DNA of 64,000 nt from the NCBI RefSeq assembly GCF_014874095.1, contig NZ_JADBEB010000001.1, positions 7,502,001 to 7,566,000 on the forward strand, given 5' to 3'. Of this stretch, positions 21,195 to 30,178 are shown piece by piece. Made by a program: the position numbers and the translations under genes. A model generated the notes under the pieces. The model was not told the origin of the DNA. It saw only the letters and a program-made list of their open reading frames with translations, and searched no databases. Each line of letters starts with the position of its first letter. The stretch's first letter is position 1. The DNA comes from Plantactinospora soyae (GTDB lineage: Bacteria > Actinomycetota > Actinomycetes > Mycobacteriales > Micromonosporaceae).

Positions 21195-23011
21195 CGCGCA
21201 CCCCCCGGCGACGTCGGTTCGCCCTCCGACCGGGCCGCCGGCTCCCCGGGACGGATCAGCTCGCCCCGCTCACCGGTCAGGCTGGGAAAGGAATCGAGCA
21301 GGTGCCGGGTGTACGGGTGGCTCGGCCGGGTCGAGATCTGCTCGGCCGTGGCGTGCTCGACGATCCGGCCGTCCCGCATGATCGCGATCCGGTCGCTCAC
21401 CTCCAGCAGCAACGGCAGGTCGTGGGTGATGAACAGGACGGCGAAACGCAGCTCGTCGCGGAGCCGTCGGACCTCGCGGAGGATCTCCCGCTGCACCACC
21501 ACGTCCAGGGCGGTGGTCGGCTCGTCCAGGACGACGATCTGGGGCTCCAGCAGCAGCGCCATGGCGATCATCACCCGCTGTCGCATGCCACCGGACAGCT
21601 CGTGCGGGTACGCCCGCAGCCACCGCAGGTCCACCCCGACCAGTGTCAGCGCCTCGCGGCAACGGGCGTACCGCTCCCGGCGGGACAGCCGTGGTCGGTG
21701 GGTGGTGAGCACGTCCGCCAGCTGGGCCCGGATCGTCATGACGGGATTCAGCGCGTTCATGGCGCCCTGGAACACCATGGACAGTTCGGCCCACCGGCTG
21801 GCCCGTAGCTGCCCCTCGGCCAGGGCCAGCACATCGGTGTCCCGCCCGGACCGGTCGTGCAGGGTCACCGCGCCGGCCGTGATCTCCGCCGGTGGGCGGA
21901 GCAACCGGCTGACCGCGTACGCGAGGGTGGTCTTGCCGCAGCCGGACTCGCCGGCCAGTCCGAGGATCTCGCCCCGGCCCAGCGTGAACGAGACGTCGCG
22001 CACGGCGCGCACCGGGCGTTCGACCTGGTACGTCACCGACAGGTCCCGCACCGACAGCACGGTGTCGGCGTCGGGGCGCGGAACGGGCAGGGGCGCCACC
22101 GGCCGATCCACCGGCTGGCGTCGACGGGGGATGTTCCGCAGCCGTGGATTGATGATCTCGTCGAGGCTGAAGTTCACCAGTGCCAGGCCGCAGCCGAACA
22201 GCGCGATGACCAGACCGGGCGGGACGAACCACCACCAGGCACCGCGCTGGAGCGCGAACCCGTTCTGGGCGTAGTTCAGCATGGTGCCGAGGGTCGCCGA
22301 GTTGGACGCGCCGAGGCCGAGGAAGGAGAGCCCGGCCTCGCTCAGGATCGCCGCGATCATGGCGAAGACCAACTGGGAGGCGAGCAACGGCAACAGGTTG
22401 GGCAGTATCTCCACCGCGACGACCCGCCACGGCCGCTCGCCGCCGAGCCGCGAGGCGAGCACGTAGTCGCGGTTGCGCAGGGACAGGGTCTGGGCCCGCA
22501 ACACCCGCGCCGACCCGGCCCACCCGGTGACGGCCAGCACCACCGCGATGGTCCACGCGCCACGGGCGGACGCGGGCACGAACGCGGAGATCACGATCAC
22601 CAGGGGAAGGCCGGGGATCACCAGCATCACGTTCGACAGCAGCGAGAATGCCTCGTCCACCAGGCCGCCGAGGTAGCTGCCGACGATGCCGAACAGCGCC
22701 GACAGGACGGTGGCCAGGACGCCGACCAGGACGCCGATGTACAGCGACCCGCGGGTGGCGTACGCGAGTTGCGCCAGCACGTCCTGACCGGTCTGGGTGG
22801 TGCCGAGCGGGTACGCCGCGCTGGGCCCGGTCAGGCCGATGTCGCTGATCGCCTCCGGGTCGCCGACGACGAGCGGACCGAGCAGGGCCCATCCGGTGAT
22901 CGCGAGGATGAGACCACCGCCGACGAGCAGCTTCGGTGACCGGCGGGGTACCAGGTCCCGCCAGAAGACCCGCGGCCGGGCGACCACGAGGTCGGGGTTG
23001 AGGTTCGTCAC
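21191..23011 (-). CDS. Fused ABC permease and ATPase (DppC-DppD type)
   Basis: The 606-residue protein joins two normally separate subunits. Residues 1-290 form a DppC-like permease with six hydrophobic spans, including the EAA-type loop ASRLGGERPWRVVAVEILPN. A proline-rich linker (about 295-315) leads to an ATPase with Walker A GESGCGKTT (354-362), signature LSGGMRQRV, Walker B IVVLDEPTTALD and HPYTRHLLDSFP. The start is GTG 23011 with GAGGCGG upstream, 10 nt after the permease gene's stop. The fusion fixes a 1:1 ratio of one permease and one ATPase; such fusions occur in actinobacteria but are not the usual form. Confidence 0.9.
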   Translation of the reverse strand: MTNLNPDLVVARPRVFWRDLVPRRSPKLLVGGGLILAITGWALLGPLVVGDPEAISDIGLTGPSAAYPLGTTQTGQDVLAQLAYATRGSLYIGVLVGVLATVLSALFGIVGSYLGGLVDEAFSLLSNVMLVIPGLPLVIVISAFVPASARGAWTIAVVLAVTGWAGSARVLRAQTLSLRNRDYVLASRLGGERPWRVVAVEILPNLLPLLASQLVFAMIAAILSEAGLSFLGLGASNSATLGTMLNYAQNGFALQRGAWWWFVPPGLVIALFGCGLALVNFSLDEIINPRLRNIPRRRQPVDRPVAPLPVPRPDADTVLSVRDLSVTYQVERPVRAVRDVSFTLGRGEILGLAGESGCGKTTLAYAVSRLLRPPAEITAGAVTLHDRSGRDTDVLALAEGQLRASRWAELSMVFQGAMNALNPVMTIRAQLADVLTTHRPRLSRRERYARCREALTLVGVDLRWLRAYPHELSGGMRQRVMIAMALLLEPQIVVLDEPTTALDVVVQREILREVRRLRDELRFAVLFITHDLPLLLEVSDRIAIMRDGRIVEHATAEQISTRPSHPYTRHLLDSFPSLTGERGELIRPGEPAARSEGEPTSPGGAR

Positions 23012-23021
23012 CGTCGCCGCC

Positions 23022-24011
23022 TCAGCCGCCGGCCCGTACCCGCGGGTCGACCAGGCCGTACAGCAGGTCGACCAGCAGGTTCGCGCCGAGCACGGTGATC
23101 GTGATGACCAGGAAGATGCCCTGCATCAGGGCGTAGTCGTTGCTCTGCACGGCCTGCAGCAGCTTGGCGCCGATGCCCGGGTACGCGAACACCTGCTCGG
23201 TGACGATGGAGCCGGCGACCACGAACCCCAGTGAGATGGCGAAGCCGGCGGCGGTCGGCAGGACCGCGTTGCGGGCGGCGTACCAGGCCATGATGCGGCT
23301 GTCCCGCAGTCCCTTCGCCCGCGCGGTCAGCACGAAGTCCTCGGCCATCGTCGACACCATCATGTTGCGGGTACCCAGCAGCCACGCACCGGCCGAGGAG
23401 AGAACGATGGTGAGCGCGGGCAACACCCCGTGGTAGACGGCGGAGGACAGGAACGGCCCGTTCCACCCCGGCGTGAGGGTGACGTCGTACCCGCCCAGCA
23501 GCGGAAACCAGCCCAGCCCCGAGCCGAGGACCGCGACCAGGATCAGCGCCAGCCAGAAGTACGGCACGGCCGACAGCACGGTGGTCGCGGGCAGCAGGGA
23601 GTCCAGCCAGGTGCCGCGCCGCCATCCGACCAGCACACCGAGGCCGGTGCCGATCAGCACGGACAGCAGCGTGGCCAGGCCCACCAGTACGACGGTCCAC
23701 GGCAGCGAGGTGGCGATGACCGACGAGACCGGCGCGGGAAAGTCGCTCACCGAGATGCCGAGCTGACCGCGTGCCAGGTTGCCCAGGTAGCCGACGTACT
23801 GGCGCGGCAGCGACTCGCCGCTGTCCGTACCGAGCAGCAGTTCGTACGCGCGACGGGTCGACGGGTCGACGGCGCCGCCGCGCTGCTGGAGCTTTGCCAG
23901 CAGGATGTCCACCGGGTCGCCGGGCAGCATTCGGGGAATGAGGAAGTTCAGGGTCAGCGCCGACCAGAGGGCGACCAGGTAGAACGTCAGCTTCCGCAGG
24001 TAGTAGCGCAT
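23022..24011 (-). CDS. ABC transporter permease (DppB-like)
   Basis: This 329-residue inner-membrane permease has the DppB layout: an N-terminal helix (LTFYLVALWSALTLNFLIPR), the LPGDPVD motif typical of Opp/Dpp permeases, five further spans and the ATPase-coupling loop ARAKGLRDSRIMAWYAARNA. It begins at ATG 24011, 14 nt after the solute-binding gene. It probably dimerises with the permease half of the downstream fusion protein. Confidence 0.9.
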   Translation of the reverse strand: MRYYLRKLTFYLVALWSALTLNFLIPRMLPGDPVDILLAKLQQRGGAVDPSTRRAYELLLGTDSGESLPRQYVGYLGNLARGQLGISVSDFPAPVSSVIATSLPWTVVLVGLATLLSVLIGTGLGVLVGWRRGTWLDSLLPATTVLSAVPYFWLALILVAVLGSGLGWFPLLGGYDVTLTPGWNGPFLSSAVYHGVLPALTIVLSSAGAWLLGTRNMMVSTMAEDFVLTARAKGLRDSRIMAWYAARNAVLPTAAGFAISLGFVVAGSIVTEQVFAYPGIGAKLLQAVQSNDYALMQGIFLVITITVLGANLLVDLLYGLVDPRVRAGG

Positions 24012-24024
24012 GCCGTGGAGCCGC

Positions 24025-25707
24025 TCAGCTGCCCACGGGCTTGAGCCGCTTCATGACCTCCGCGTTGTCCGGCGACTGCCAGACCGCCGGCATGGCGTAC
24101 GGGGCGTCCCCGGTCGGCCAGCCGGTGAACTTCGCGGCGTGGTACTCGGTCACCGTGCCCTGGGTCAGCACCGGGATGTACGCCATCGACTCCTCGACCC
24201 GGGTCTGGACGGTGTCGAGATGGCCCTGCCGCGCAGCCGTGTTCTTCGGGTCGAGCGTGGTCAGCGCGGCGAGCGCCCGGTCCACCTGCGGATCGGAGAA
24301 GCGGCTCCAGTTCGTGCTGGCCTTGCCGCCCACCTTGGCCGTGCCCTGCGTGCCGAAGAAGTAGCTGTACAGGTAGTAGGGGTCCGGCGCGGGGCCCTGG
24401 TTCAACGAGTCCATGATCAGTTGGAACCGGCCGCTCTGCCGCTGGGAGGTCCACTCGTTCCAGGACAACTGCTCGACGGTGAGCTTGATGCCGACCTGTT
24501 TGAGCTGCTGCGCCATCGTGCTCAGCGCGGTGATGTAGTCCGCCCAGCCGGCGACGGTCTTCACCGTGAGCGAAAGCTGACTGCCGCCCTTGGCGTAGAC
24601 GCCGTCGCCGTTCCTGCGGTAGCCGGCATCCTCCAACAGCTGCCGCGCCCGGGCCGTGTCCGGCTGCATCGGCGCGACCCGGTTCCGCAGCCGGCTCGAG
24701 ATCACGGCGTTGTCCCGGGCGAGCAGTCCGAAACCCGGCGAGATCTCGCTGGAGGTGCCCTCGAAGGCCAGCGTGTTGGTCTGGGTTCGGTGAAGGCCGT
24801 GGTAGATCGCCTGCCGCACCGCCGGATCGGTCTGCGGCCCGGCGCAACCCAGGGCCGGGTTGCTACAGGTGGCGAGCACCATCTGATTGAGTGGGGTGAT
24901 CAGCGCCTTGTACCCGGGGTAGTTCTTCTCGATGTTCTTGACGTCCGGTACCGGTGCCGACTGCCAGTCGACCTGCCGGGCCCGCAGCGCCTGCTCGCCG
25001 GACTGGTTGCCCGACAGTGCCAGGAAGCGGACCTTCTTGACCGCGGGTGCACCACCCCAGTAGTTCGGGTTCGCAGCATAGGTGAACGCCTGCGGCTTGA
25101 ACTCGGCCAGCGTGTACGGGCCGGTGCCGACCGGACTGCTGAGCGTGTCGGTCGCCGGGTTGTCGATGTCCTTCCATTTGTGCTCCGGCACGATGTAGAT
25201 CCGGCCGAGGACCTGCGGGCCGCGTACGAAGGAAGGGCGGTCGAAGGTGACCACGACGTGGGTCTCGTCGGGAGCGGTGGCGTGGCCGTCGAAGCCGGCG
25301 CCGTTCATCTCCTTGTGCCGGGTCAGCAGGTCCAGGGTGAACAACACGTCCCGCGCGGTGAACTTCTGGCCGTCGGACCAGGCAACGTTCTCCCGCAGGG
25401 TGATGGACAGCTGCGTGCCGTCGGTGTTCCAGGAGTAGTTCGTGGCCAGGCGTGGTTCGGGTTCGGCGGCCCGCAGGATGTTGAAATAGAACAGCGGCTC
25501 GAAGATGGTCCCGATCCCGCCGATGCTGCTCGAATACGGATTGAAGTTGATCTGGTAGTCACTGGACTGGCCGGTGTACGCGACGAGGGTGGCGTCTGCG
25601 TCACCCGACCCGTCATCGTCGGACGACCCGCAGGCCGCAATGACCAGTGCCGCCGCGACCAGCACGGCCGAGGCACGTAGTCCCGACGCTCTTGTCCTGC
25701 ACAGCAT
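24025..25707 (-). CDS. Family 5 extracellular solute-binding lipoprotein
   Basis: The 560-residue protein starts at ATG 25707, with GGGAGGG 8 nt upstream (GTG 25713 is also in frame). A lipoprotein signal ends in VIAACGSS, so Cys is lipidated and the protein is anchored outside the membrane. The mature part is a family 5 binding protein: IFEPLFYFN, RENVAWSDGQKFTARDVLFT, PVGTGPYTLAEF. Family 5 proteins bind peptides, nickel or oligosaccharides. It heads the operon with an Opp-type transporter, ROK repressor and beta-galactosidase, so a beta-galactoside oligosaccharide is the best guess. Confidence 0.9.
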   Translation of the reverse strand: MLCRTRASGLRASAVLVAAALVIAACGSSDDDGSGDADATLVAYTGQSSDYQINFNPYSSSIGGIGTIFEPLFYFNILRAAEPEPRLATNYSWNTDGTQLSITLRENVAWSDGQKFTARDVLFTLDLLTRHKEMNGAGFDGHATAPDETHVVVTFDRPSFVRGPQVLGRIYIVPEHKWKDIDNPATDTLSSPVGTGPYTLAEFKPQAFTYAANPNYWGGAPAVKKVRFLALSGNQSGEQALRARQVDWQSAPVPDVKNIEKNYPGYKALITPLNQMVLATCSNPALGCAGPQTDPAVRQAIYHGLHRTQTNTLAFEGTSSEISPGFGLLARDNAVISSRLRNRVAPMQPDTARARQLLEDAGYRRNGDGVYAKGGSQLSLTVKTVAGWADYITALSTMAQQLKQVGIKLTVEQLSWNEWTSQRQSGRFQLIMDSLNQGPAPDPYYLYSYFFGTQGTAKVGGKASTNWSRFSDPQVDRALAALTTLDPKNTAARQGHLDTVQTRVEESMAYIPVLTQGTVTEYHAAKFTGWPTGDAPYAMPAVWQSPDNAEVMKRLKPVGS

Positions 25708-25781
25708 CGCCACGCCCTCCCGGGATATGGGACGAGGAGCCGACCAGCGTCCATCGATATCCGTCGTACTGACGGCGATGA

Positions 25782-25801
25782 TTATTGAGCAAGTTAAATA
25801 A
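25782..25801. promoter_or_regulatory. AT-rich imperfect palindrome, candidate ROK operator
   Basis: TTATTGAGCAAGTTAAATAA has TTATT and AATAA ends and stands out in GC-rich DNA. It overlaps a minus-strand -35-like TTGCTC, with TACGAC 18 bp further as -10, upstream of the solute-binding gene. AT-rich palindromes are usual for ROK repressors. Confidence 0.45.
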
Positions 25802-26184
25802 GTCCGTCAACAGCACCCGGCTCGGCACGCGAGCGCCCCGATCGAATTGTCACCTCATAGGCGTCTATGTCCATCCGATCGATGGCATCTCGGCCCCGAG
25901 GGGCGACGGGCCGGGCGGCCACCCATGGCCCCGACCCGGGCATATCAGGGTAAGACCGACACAGGCTCGCACAGTCTTTGCCTCGCGGACACGGGTATGG
26001 CACCGAGGATCGGCCGCCTGGGACGCTCCGACGACGGCAGCCCGGCCCTGAGCGAGACGACCTCTACGACTCAGCGTTCCCCGGAGATCCGGTGGGTGTG
26101 GTGGATCCTCGCCCTACCAGGAATCCAAGATCACGAGAATCCGGCGGCGGAAGGGCCACCCCACCGGCCGGTAGGATCGTCCGC
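25802..26184. other. Spacer between transport operon and acyltransferase
   Basis: No supported gene here. Open plus-strand frames lack ribosome sites and run into the next gene's frame. It should hold the promoter of the acyltransferase gene, which I cannot locate. Confidence 0.4.
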
Positions 26185-27129
26185 GTGGATCTGGACGACA
26201 CCGCCGCCCGGCTCGGGGTACCCGTCGAGGACATCGACCGCGTACACCGGCTCGCCGGCGACCGGCCGTCGGCCCCGCTGCCCGCCAAGGCCGACGCGCC
26301 CGCGATCCTCGAACGGCTCGCGGTACGGCCGGACGACGCCGCCGAGATCATGGCGGGCTGGCCCGACCCCGGCTCTCCACTCTGGACCATTGAGCTTCGC
26401 TGGCTGCTCGACCGCTCGATCGCCCTGGTCCGCGCCGATCTCGGCGGCCACGGCTGGCTGCCGCCCGGTCCGGAACTGCCCCGCGAACGGGGCCCGGCCT
26501 GGCGGCACCTCTACGTGTACGCGTACCTGGCCCTGGTCGACGTCGTCAGGAGCTATCACCGCGACCACGGCATCGCCGACGACGTGTCGTGGGCGACCCT
26601 CGCGGACCTGGGCCGCAACCTCGCGGTCGACCGGCGGATGAACCGTGAGGGCTGGCCGGTCATGCAGAGCTGGCTGACGCTGCACGCGCGCGGCGGCCTC
26701 TACGAGCTCGGCCGGCTGCAGCACCAGCGCGGCGGCACCGCCATCGACCTGCACATCTCCGAATCGGGGCCGCTGACCCCGGAGGCGATCACGGCATCGC
26801 TCGACCAGGCCCGGGCGTTCTTCCCACGCCACTTTCCCGACGAGCGCTACACGGCGTTCAGCTGCGGCTCGTGGCTGCTCGACCCGCAGCTGCTGGAGTA
26901 CCTGCCCGGGGACTCCAACATCCTCCGGTTCCAGCGGAGGTTCGAGCTGGAGCCCTACCAGGAGCCGGACGGGCTGGACGCCGACGTCGAGGTACTGCGG
27001 TTCGTGTTCCGCACCCTGAGCACGCCGCTCGACCAGCTGCCGCGCCACACCGTGCTCCAGCGCGCGATCGTCGACCACCTGGCAGCCGGCCGCCACTGGC
27101 AGATCCGACGCGGCCGCTTCCCGGTCTGA
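26185..27129 (+). CDS. Acyltransferase domain protein (GNAT-related, two-domain)
   Basis: The 314-residue protein begins at GTG 26185 (VDLDDTAARLGVPVEDIDRV). It has an N-terminal helical domain of about 130 residues and a C-terminal GNAT-like domain ending in LQRAIVDHLAAGRHWQIRRG. Features of the family annotated as acyltransferase domain-containing in actinobacteria are LYELGRLQHQR, IDLHISESGPLTPEAITASL and SCGSWLLDPQL. The acceptor and donor are unknown. It stands alone and is convergent with the downstream phosphodiesterase. Confidence 0.75.
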   Translation: MDLDDTAARLGVPVEDIDRVHRLAGDRPSAPLPAKADAPAILERLAVRPDDAAEIMAGWPDPGSPLWTIELRWLLDRSIALVRADLGGHGWLPPGPELPRERGPAWRHLYVYAYLALVDVVRSYHRDHGIADDVSWATLADLGRNLAVDRRMNREGWPVMQSWLTLHARGGLYELGRLQHQRGGTAIDLHISESGPLTPEAITASLDQARAFFPRHFPDERYTAFSCGSWLLDPQLLEYLPGDSNILRFQRRFELEPYQEPDGLDADVEVLRFVFRTLSTPLDQLPRHTVLQRAIVDHLAAGRHWQIRRGRFPV

Positions 27130-27292
27130 GCCACCTCCCGCAACTCGACCGGGTGATGCCCGCGCTAGGTTCTCGGGGCCGGCCGGCCAGAGCGATGCCG
27201 AGAATTGCTCGATCCCGCCGGCAACGAGGTCTGCCTGGCCCGCGCCGAGCGGGAGCGGGAGCAGGACTCGTGGCCGGCGGAAGGCGAGCGCG

Positions 27293-28168
27293 TCAGTTCT
27301 GGATGGAGAACGTCGCGACGACACCGTTGTGGTCGGACCTGGTGTCGCCGACGATGTCGTAGCCGGTCATCCACATGAGCTGGTACTCCGGCAGCCGCTT
27401 CCAGAAGTAGACGTAGTCGATGTGCCGGTTGCCGTGCGTTCCGGTGCCCTTCTCGCCGAAGAGGTTGTAGTTGGAGCGCAGGTTCGGCAGCTCGTTGGCC
27501 TCGAAGACCTGCCACGGGAACTTCGCGTACCCGTAGCTCCGGTCGGCGCTGAAGTCGACGTTGAGGTCACCGCTGACGATGACCTGGCCCTCGCCCTGCT
27601 TGTCGACCGCCAGGTCCTTCAGGCCCTGGAACTGCGCCTCGGCGCACCTGGTGCGCGGCAGGTCCTCCGGCCGGCCGGCGCTTTCGATGCTGGCCACCGC
27701 GTGGGCGTTGATGTGTGTCACGTTGCGGCCACTGGCCTTGTGCCGGTACTTGACCCAGTTGTTGTACCGCGCGGGCGGCACCTCGCCCGGACCGTTGGTG
27801 TCACAAACGAAAATCGAGCCCTTGTCGAGTACGTCGAACATGCTCTTCTTGGCGATCAGCGCCTCGCCCGCCTGGTTGGTCCCGCCCGGCGCGTACAACC
27901 ACCAGCCGTTGTCGGCGGCCCAGTTCTCCAGGAAGGCCTTGCGGTTGCCGACCTCGTTGAGACCGACGAGGTCCGCCTTGGACGCGATCAGATTCAGGTC
28001 GTGCACGAAGTCGGCCTGGTTCAGTCCGTTGTAGATGTTCAGTGCCGCCGCCTTGAAGGCCACGTTCGCCGCCGCCGCCGGAGTGGCCGGCAGCAGGGCC
28101 GTCACCAGCGCGACCGCGCCCGCGAGAGCGCCCAGGGCGCGGGCCGACCAGTGTGCTGTCTTGCGCAT
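27293..28168 (-). CDS. Secreted endonuclease/exonuclease/phosphatase family protein
   Basis: This 291-residue protein starts at ATG 28168, with GAAGGGAAG upstream. A signal peptide ends in PATPAAAANV. The mature domain has the DNase I-like fold: LNIYNGL, metal-binding Glu in LVGLNEVGNRK, the catalytic block VIVSGDLNVDFS, HIDYVYFW, and the terminal Asp-His in TRSDHNGVVATF. It is therefore a secreted phosphodiesterase, most likely a nuclease or sphingomyelinase-like enzyme. Bacterial nutrient scavenging is a plausible role. The gene is monocistronic. Confidence 0.85.
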   Translation of the reverse strand: MRKTAHWSARALGALAGAVALVTALLPATPAAAANVAFKAAALNIYNGLNQADFVHDLNLIASKADLVGLNEVGNRKAFLENWAADNGWWLYAPGGTNQAGEALIAKKSMFDVLDKGSIFVCDTNGPGEVPPARYNNWVKYRHKASGRNVTHINAHAVASIESAGRPEDLPRTRCAEAQFQGLKDLAVDKQGEGQVIVSGDLNVDFSADRSYGYAKFPWQVFEANELPNLRSNYNLFGEKGTGTHGNRHIDYVYFWKRLPEYQLMWMTGYDIVGDTRSDHNGVVATFSIQN

Positions 28169-28283
28169 CGACTTCCCTTCGCACGAAACCGCCGTCAGTG
28201 GCGGCCACCGCACGCTACCGATTCGAGTCGACGCGGCACCGAACAACGGGGAACGAAAGATCGACAGGCTCGCGCCGACCGGC

Positions 28284-28499
28284 TCAGTCCGGCGGCCAAC
28301 CTTCGACGAAGGCGGTGTACCGGCCCGGCGCGAGCTGGTGCGCCGTGAAACTGGCCATCGGCGTCTGGTTGCGGGCGAGACCGGCCAGCACGGCCGCGTA
28401 CGCGGGAACGGCGGGACCGGTCAGGCGGCCGACGAGGGTCCCCCGGCCAGCTCGGACGGCGGCGTCCGGGCGGTCACCGCTTCCGGACAGGACGGGCAC
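28284..28499 (-). CDS. Small protein (71 aa), unknown
   Basis: GTG 28499 opens a short frame (VPVLSGSGDRPDAAVRAGRG) ending in QLAPGRYTAFVEGWPPD. A TGA lies two codons upstream, so the start is fixed, but the ribosome site is weak. It follows the 62-residue ORF by 29 nt, suggesting translation from the same message. No family recognised. Confidence 0.4.
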   Translation of the reverse strand: MPVLSGSGDRPDAAVRAGRGTLVGRLTGPAVPAYAAVLAGLARNQTPMASFTAHQLAPGRYTAFVEGWPPD

Positions 28500-28528
28500 G
28501 ACTCACTGACTCGTCGCGCCATGGCGAA

Positions 28529-28717
28529 TCATTCCGAGTCCTTCATCACCGCCATGACCGCAGTGGCGATGGTGTACGAGTCGTCCCTGTGCAGGGTCCA
28601 CTCGCGGTCTCCGGTGACGATCTGGACACGGCCGTCCGGGAGTACCCGGACGGTGAGGCCGAGTGTTTCCGCCTCACGCTCCGCGAAGACGGTGATGAGT
28701 GCGGTTGCGTCGGTCAT
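28529..28717 (-). CDS. Small protein (62 aa), unknown
   Basis: ATG 28717 has TGGAGG 9-10 nt upstream and encodes MTDATALITVFAEREAETLG, then LTVRVLPDGRVQIVTGDREW and a tail ending VMKDSE. It looks like a small beta-strand-rich domain. No known family is evident. It sits between two other small ORFs on the same strand. Confidence 0.55.
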   Translation of the reverse strand: MTDATALITVFAEREAETLGLTVRVLPDGRVQIVTGDREWTLHRDDSYTIATAVMAVMKDSE

Positions 28718-28861
28718 GGTGTGCTGGCCTCCAGGCTAGCGAGCGTGCTGGACCACCGCCCGGGGTGCCCCGTCCCGCTACGCGGCGTACGGCGGTCACC
28801 CGTCTGCCGCGTGGGTGGTGGGCGACAGTTGCGTTCCACCAGCGACGATGCCAGGCCGACC

Positions 28862-29098
28862 TCAGTGCACCGAGTCTGGATGACCGGTCGTGGCGGCGCT
28901 ACCACCGGTGCCGCCGGACGCGCCTCCGGCAACGCCCGAGTTGTCGTCCTCGGTGACGATGTCGGGTCGCTCGTCCGTACCCGATGGCGCCGGCACCGGG
29001 GTCTCGACGACCACCTGCGTCAACCTGGCCTGGCCGTCCTCGTCCTCAGCGTGGTCCGGATCGACCGGCTGCTCCCCCTGACGCGCCCGGTACCCCAT
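28862..29098 (-). CDS. Small acidic protein (78 aa), unknown
   Basis: ATG 29098 is preceded by GGGAGG at 7-nt spacing. The product begins MGYRARQGEQPVDPDHAEDE, continues LTQVVVETPVPAPSG and ends in a Gly/Ala/Thr-rich tail (GVAGGASGGTGGSAATTG). The charged front half and low-complexity tail could fit a small exported or precursor peptide, but no signal peptide or modifying enzyme gene is nearby. Confidence 0.5.
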   Translation of the reverse strand: MGYRARQGEQPVDPDHAEDEDGQARLTQVVVETPVPAPSGTDERPDIVTEDDNSGVAGGASGGTGGSAATTGHPDSVH

Positions 29099-29338
29099 GA
29101 CCTGCCTCCCGATACGTTTTCGGACACAGCAGCTCGCCTGCTGTCGGCCCACCGCGGGCCCGCCCGTCCGGTGCGCTTACCCACGGCGGACCGCGAGTCA
29201 CCCGCGTACCGGAAGGCACCGGACCGGCGGAACCGACGTGTGGCGTCAGACCTCGCGGCGAAGACGTTCCGGGTACGAATCGGTGCAGCCCGCCAGTCGC
29301 TGGGTCAGGTAACCGGCGGCGGGTCCGCCGAACACCGT

Positions 29339-30100
29339 TCAGCGGGTGGCGGAGGCCAGGAACATCGGGATGGCGACCAACAGCCGCCCGTGCTGGGCGC
29401 GGCGGGACTGCTCGCCGAGCCAACTCTCGGCCTGGTCGTCGCTGATGACCCCCGCCTCGCGTGCGGCGCCGGCCTGTCCGGTGAGGATCGGCAGCATCGT
29501 GGTGTCGGTGAACACTGCGGTGTGGACCTCGACCTCGACATCCTGGAAGCCCGCGTCGAGGAGCAGGGCGCGGTAGGCCCGTGCGATCCGGGGGTGGGCG
29601 AGGGTGTCGGCACGGGCATGCACGATGCTGCGGGTCAGTGCGGGTTGGTCGGAGTCGATCACCAAGGTGTCCCAGTCCTGGCCGAGCAGCACGATCCGCC
29701 CACCGGGGGCGAGGACCCGACGGGCTTCGGCCAGCGCGGCGTGCGGGTCAGGCAGGACGTGGTACACCTTGTCCGCCCGGTACCCGCGCGCCTGCCCGTC
29801 CGTCAGCGGCAGGTCGGCCGCGTCCGCGGCGCGTACGTCGAGGTCGGGGAACCGGGCGTGGGCGGCGGCCAGCATCGCCGGATCCAGGTCCACACCGATC
29901 GCGCTGGCGCCCCGTCCGGTCAGTTCGGCGACCGCCCGCCCGGCGCCGCAGCCGACGTCGACCACGGTCGCACCCGGCGCCAGCCGCAGCAGTTCATAGG
30001 TACGCGCGCGGAGTTCGGCGGCGCCGGGCATCGCGTCGGCGGCGTCGAGTACCCGGATCAGCGTCTCGGTGTCGGTGTAGGCGGTGTGCGTGTCGGCCAT
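29339..30100 (-). CDS. SAM-dependent methyltransferase (class I)
   Basis: The 253-residue enzyme starts at ATG 30100. Class I motifs are clear: motif I VVDVGCGAGRAVAEL, the acidic residue after strand 2 in IGVDLDPAML, motif II AADAADLPLTDG and motif III ARRVLAPGGRIVLL. The family resembles UbiE/Methyltransf_11-type small-molecule methyltransferases; the substrate is unknown. It is transcribed divergently from a MerR regulator, with a palindrome in the shared promoter, so it is probably that regulator's main target. Confidence 0.85.
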   Translation of the reverse strand: MADTHTAYTDTETLIRVLDAADAMPGAAELRARTYELLRLAPGATVVDVGCGAGRAVAELTGRGASAIGVDLDPAMLAAAHARFPDLDVRAADAADLPLTDGQARGYRADKVYHVLPDPHAALAEARRVLAPGGRIVLLGQDWDTLVIDSDQPALTRSIVHARADTLAHPRIARAYRALLLDAGFQDVEVEVHTAVFTDTTMLPILTGQAGAAREAGVISDDQAESWLGEQSRRAQHGRLLVAIPMFLASATR

Positions 30101-30120
30101 GGCCCGAGTGTGCGGCTTCA

Positions 30121-30154
30121 GGTTGACCTGAAGTCAACCCGCTCCGGTTAAGGT
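30121..30154. promoter_or_regulatory. Divergent MerR-type promoter region with palindrome
   Basis: GGTTGAC and GTCAACC are perfect 7-bp arms around CTGAA (30121-30139). On the plus strand TTGACC is followed after 19-20 bp by TTAAGG/TAAGGT, the stretched spacer typical of MerR-activated promoters. On the minus strand TTGACT lies 19 bp from CACACT. One site could control both genes. Confidence 0.55.
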
Positions 30155-30178
30155 GAACCTGAACTGGGGTGATGGTGG

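Noticed and set aside
26131-27324. A 397-codon minus-strand open frame
   Set aside because: It is antisense to the acyltransferase gene and lacks any motif; the plus-strand protein has a clear domain pattern.
28862-29152. RiPP precursor interpretation of the 78-codon ORF
   Set aside because: No lanthipeptide, lasso, YcaO, radical SAM or ATP-grasp enzyme gene is nearby, and the tail lacks Cys residues.
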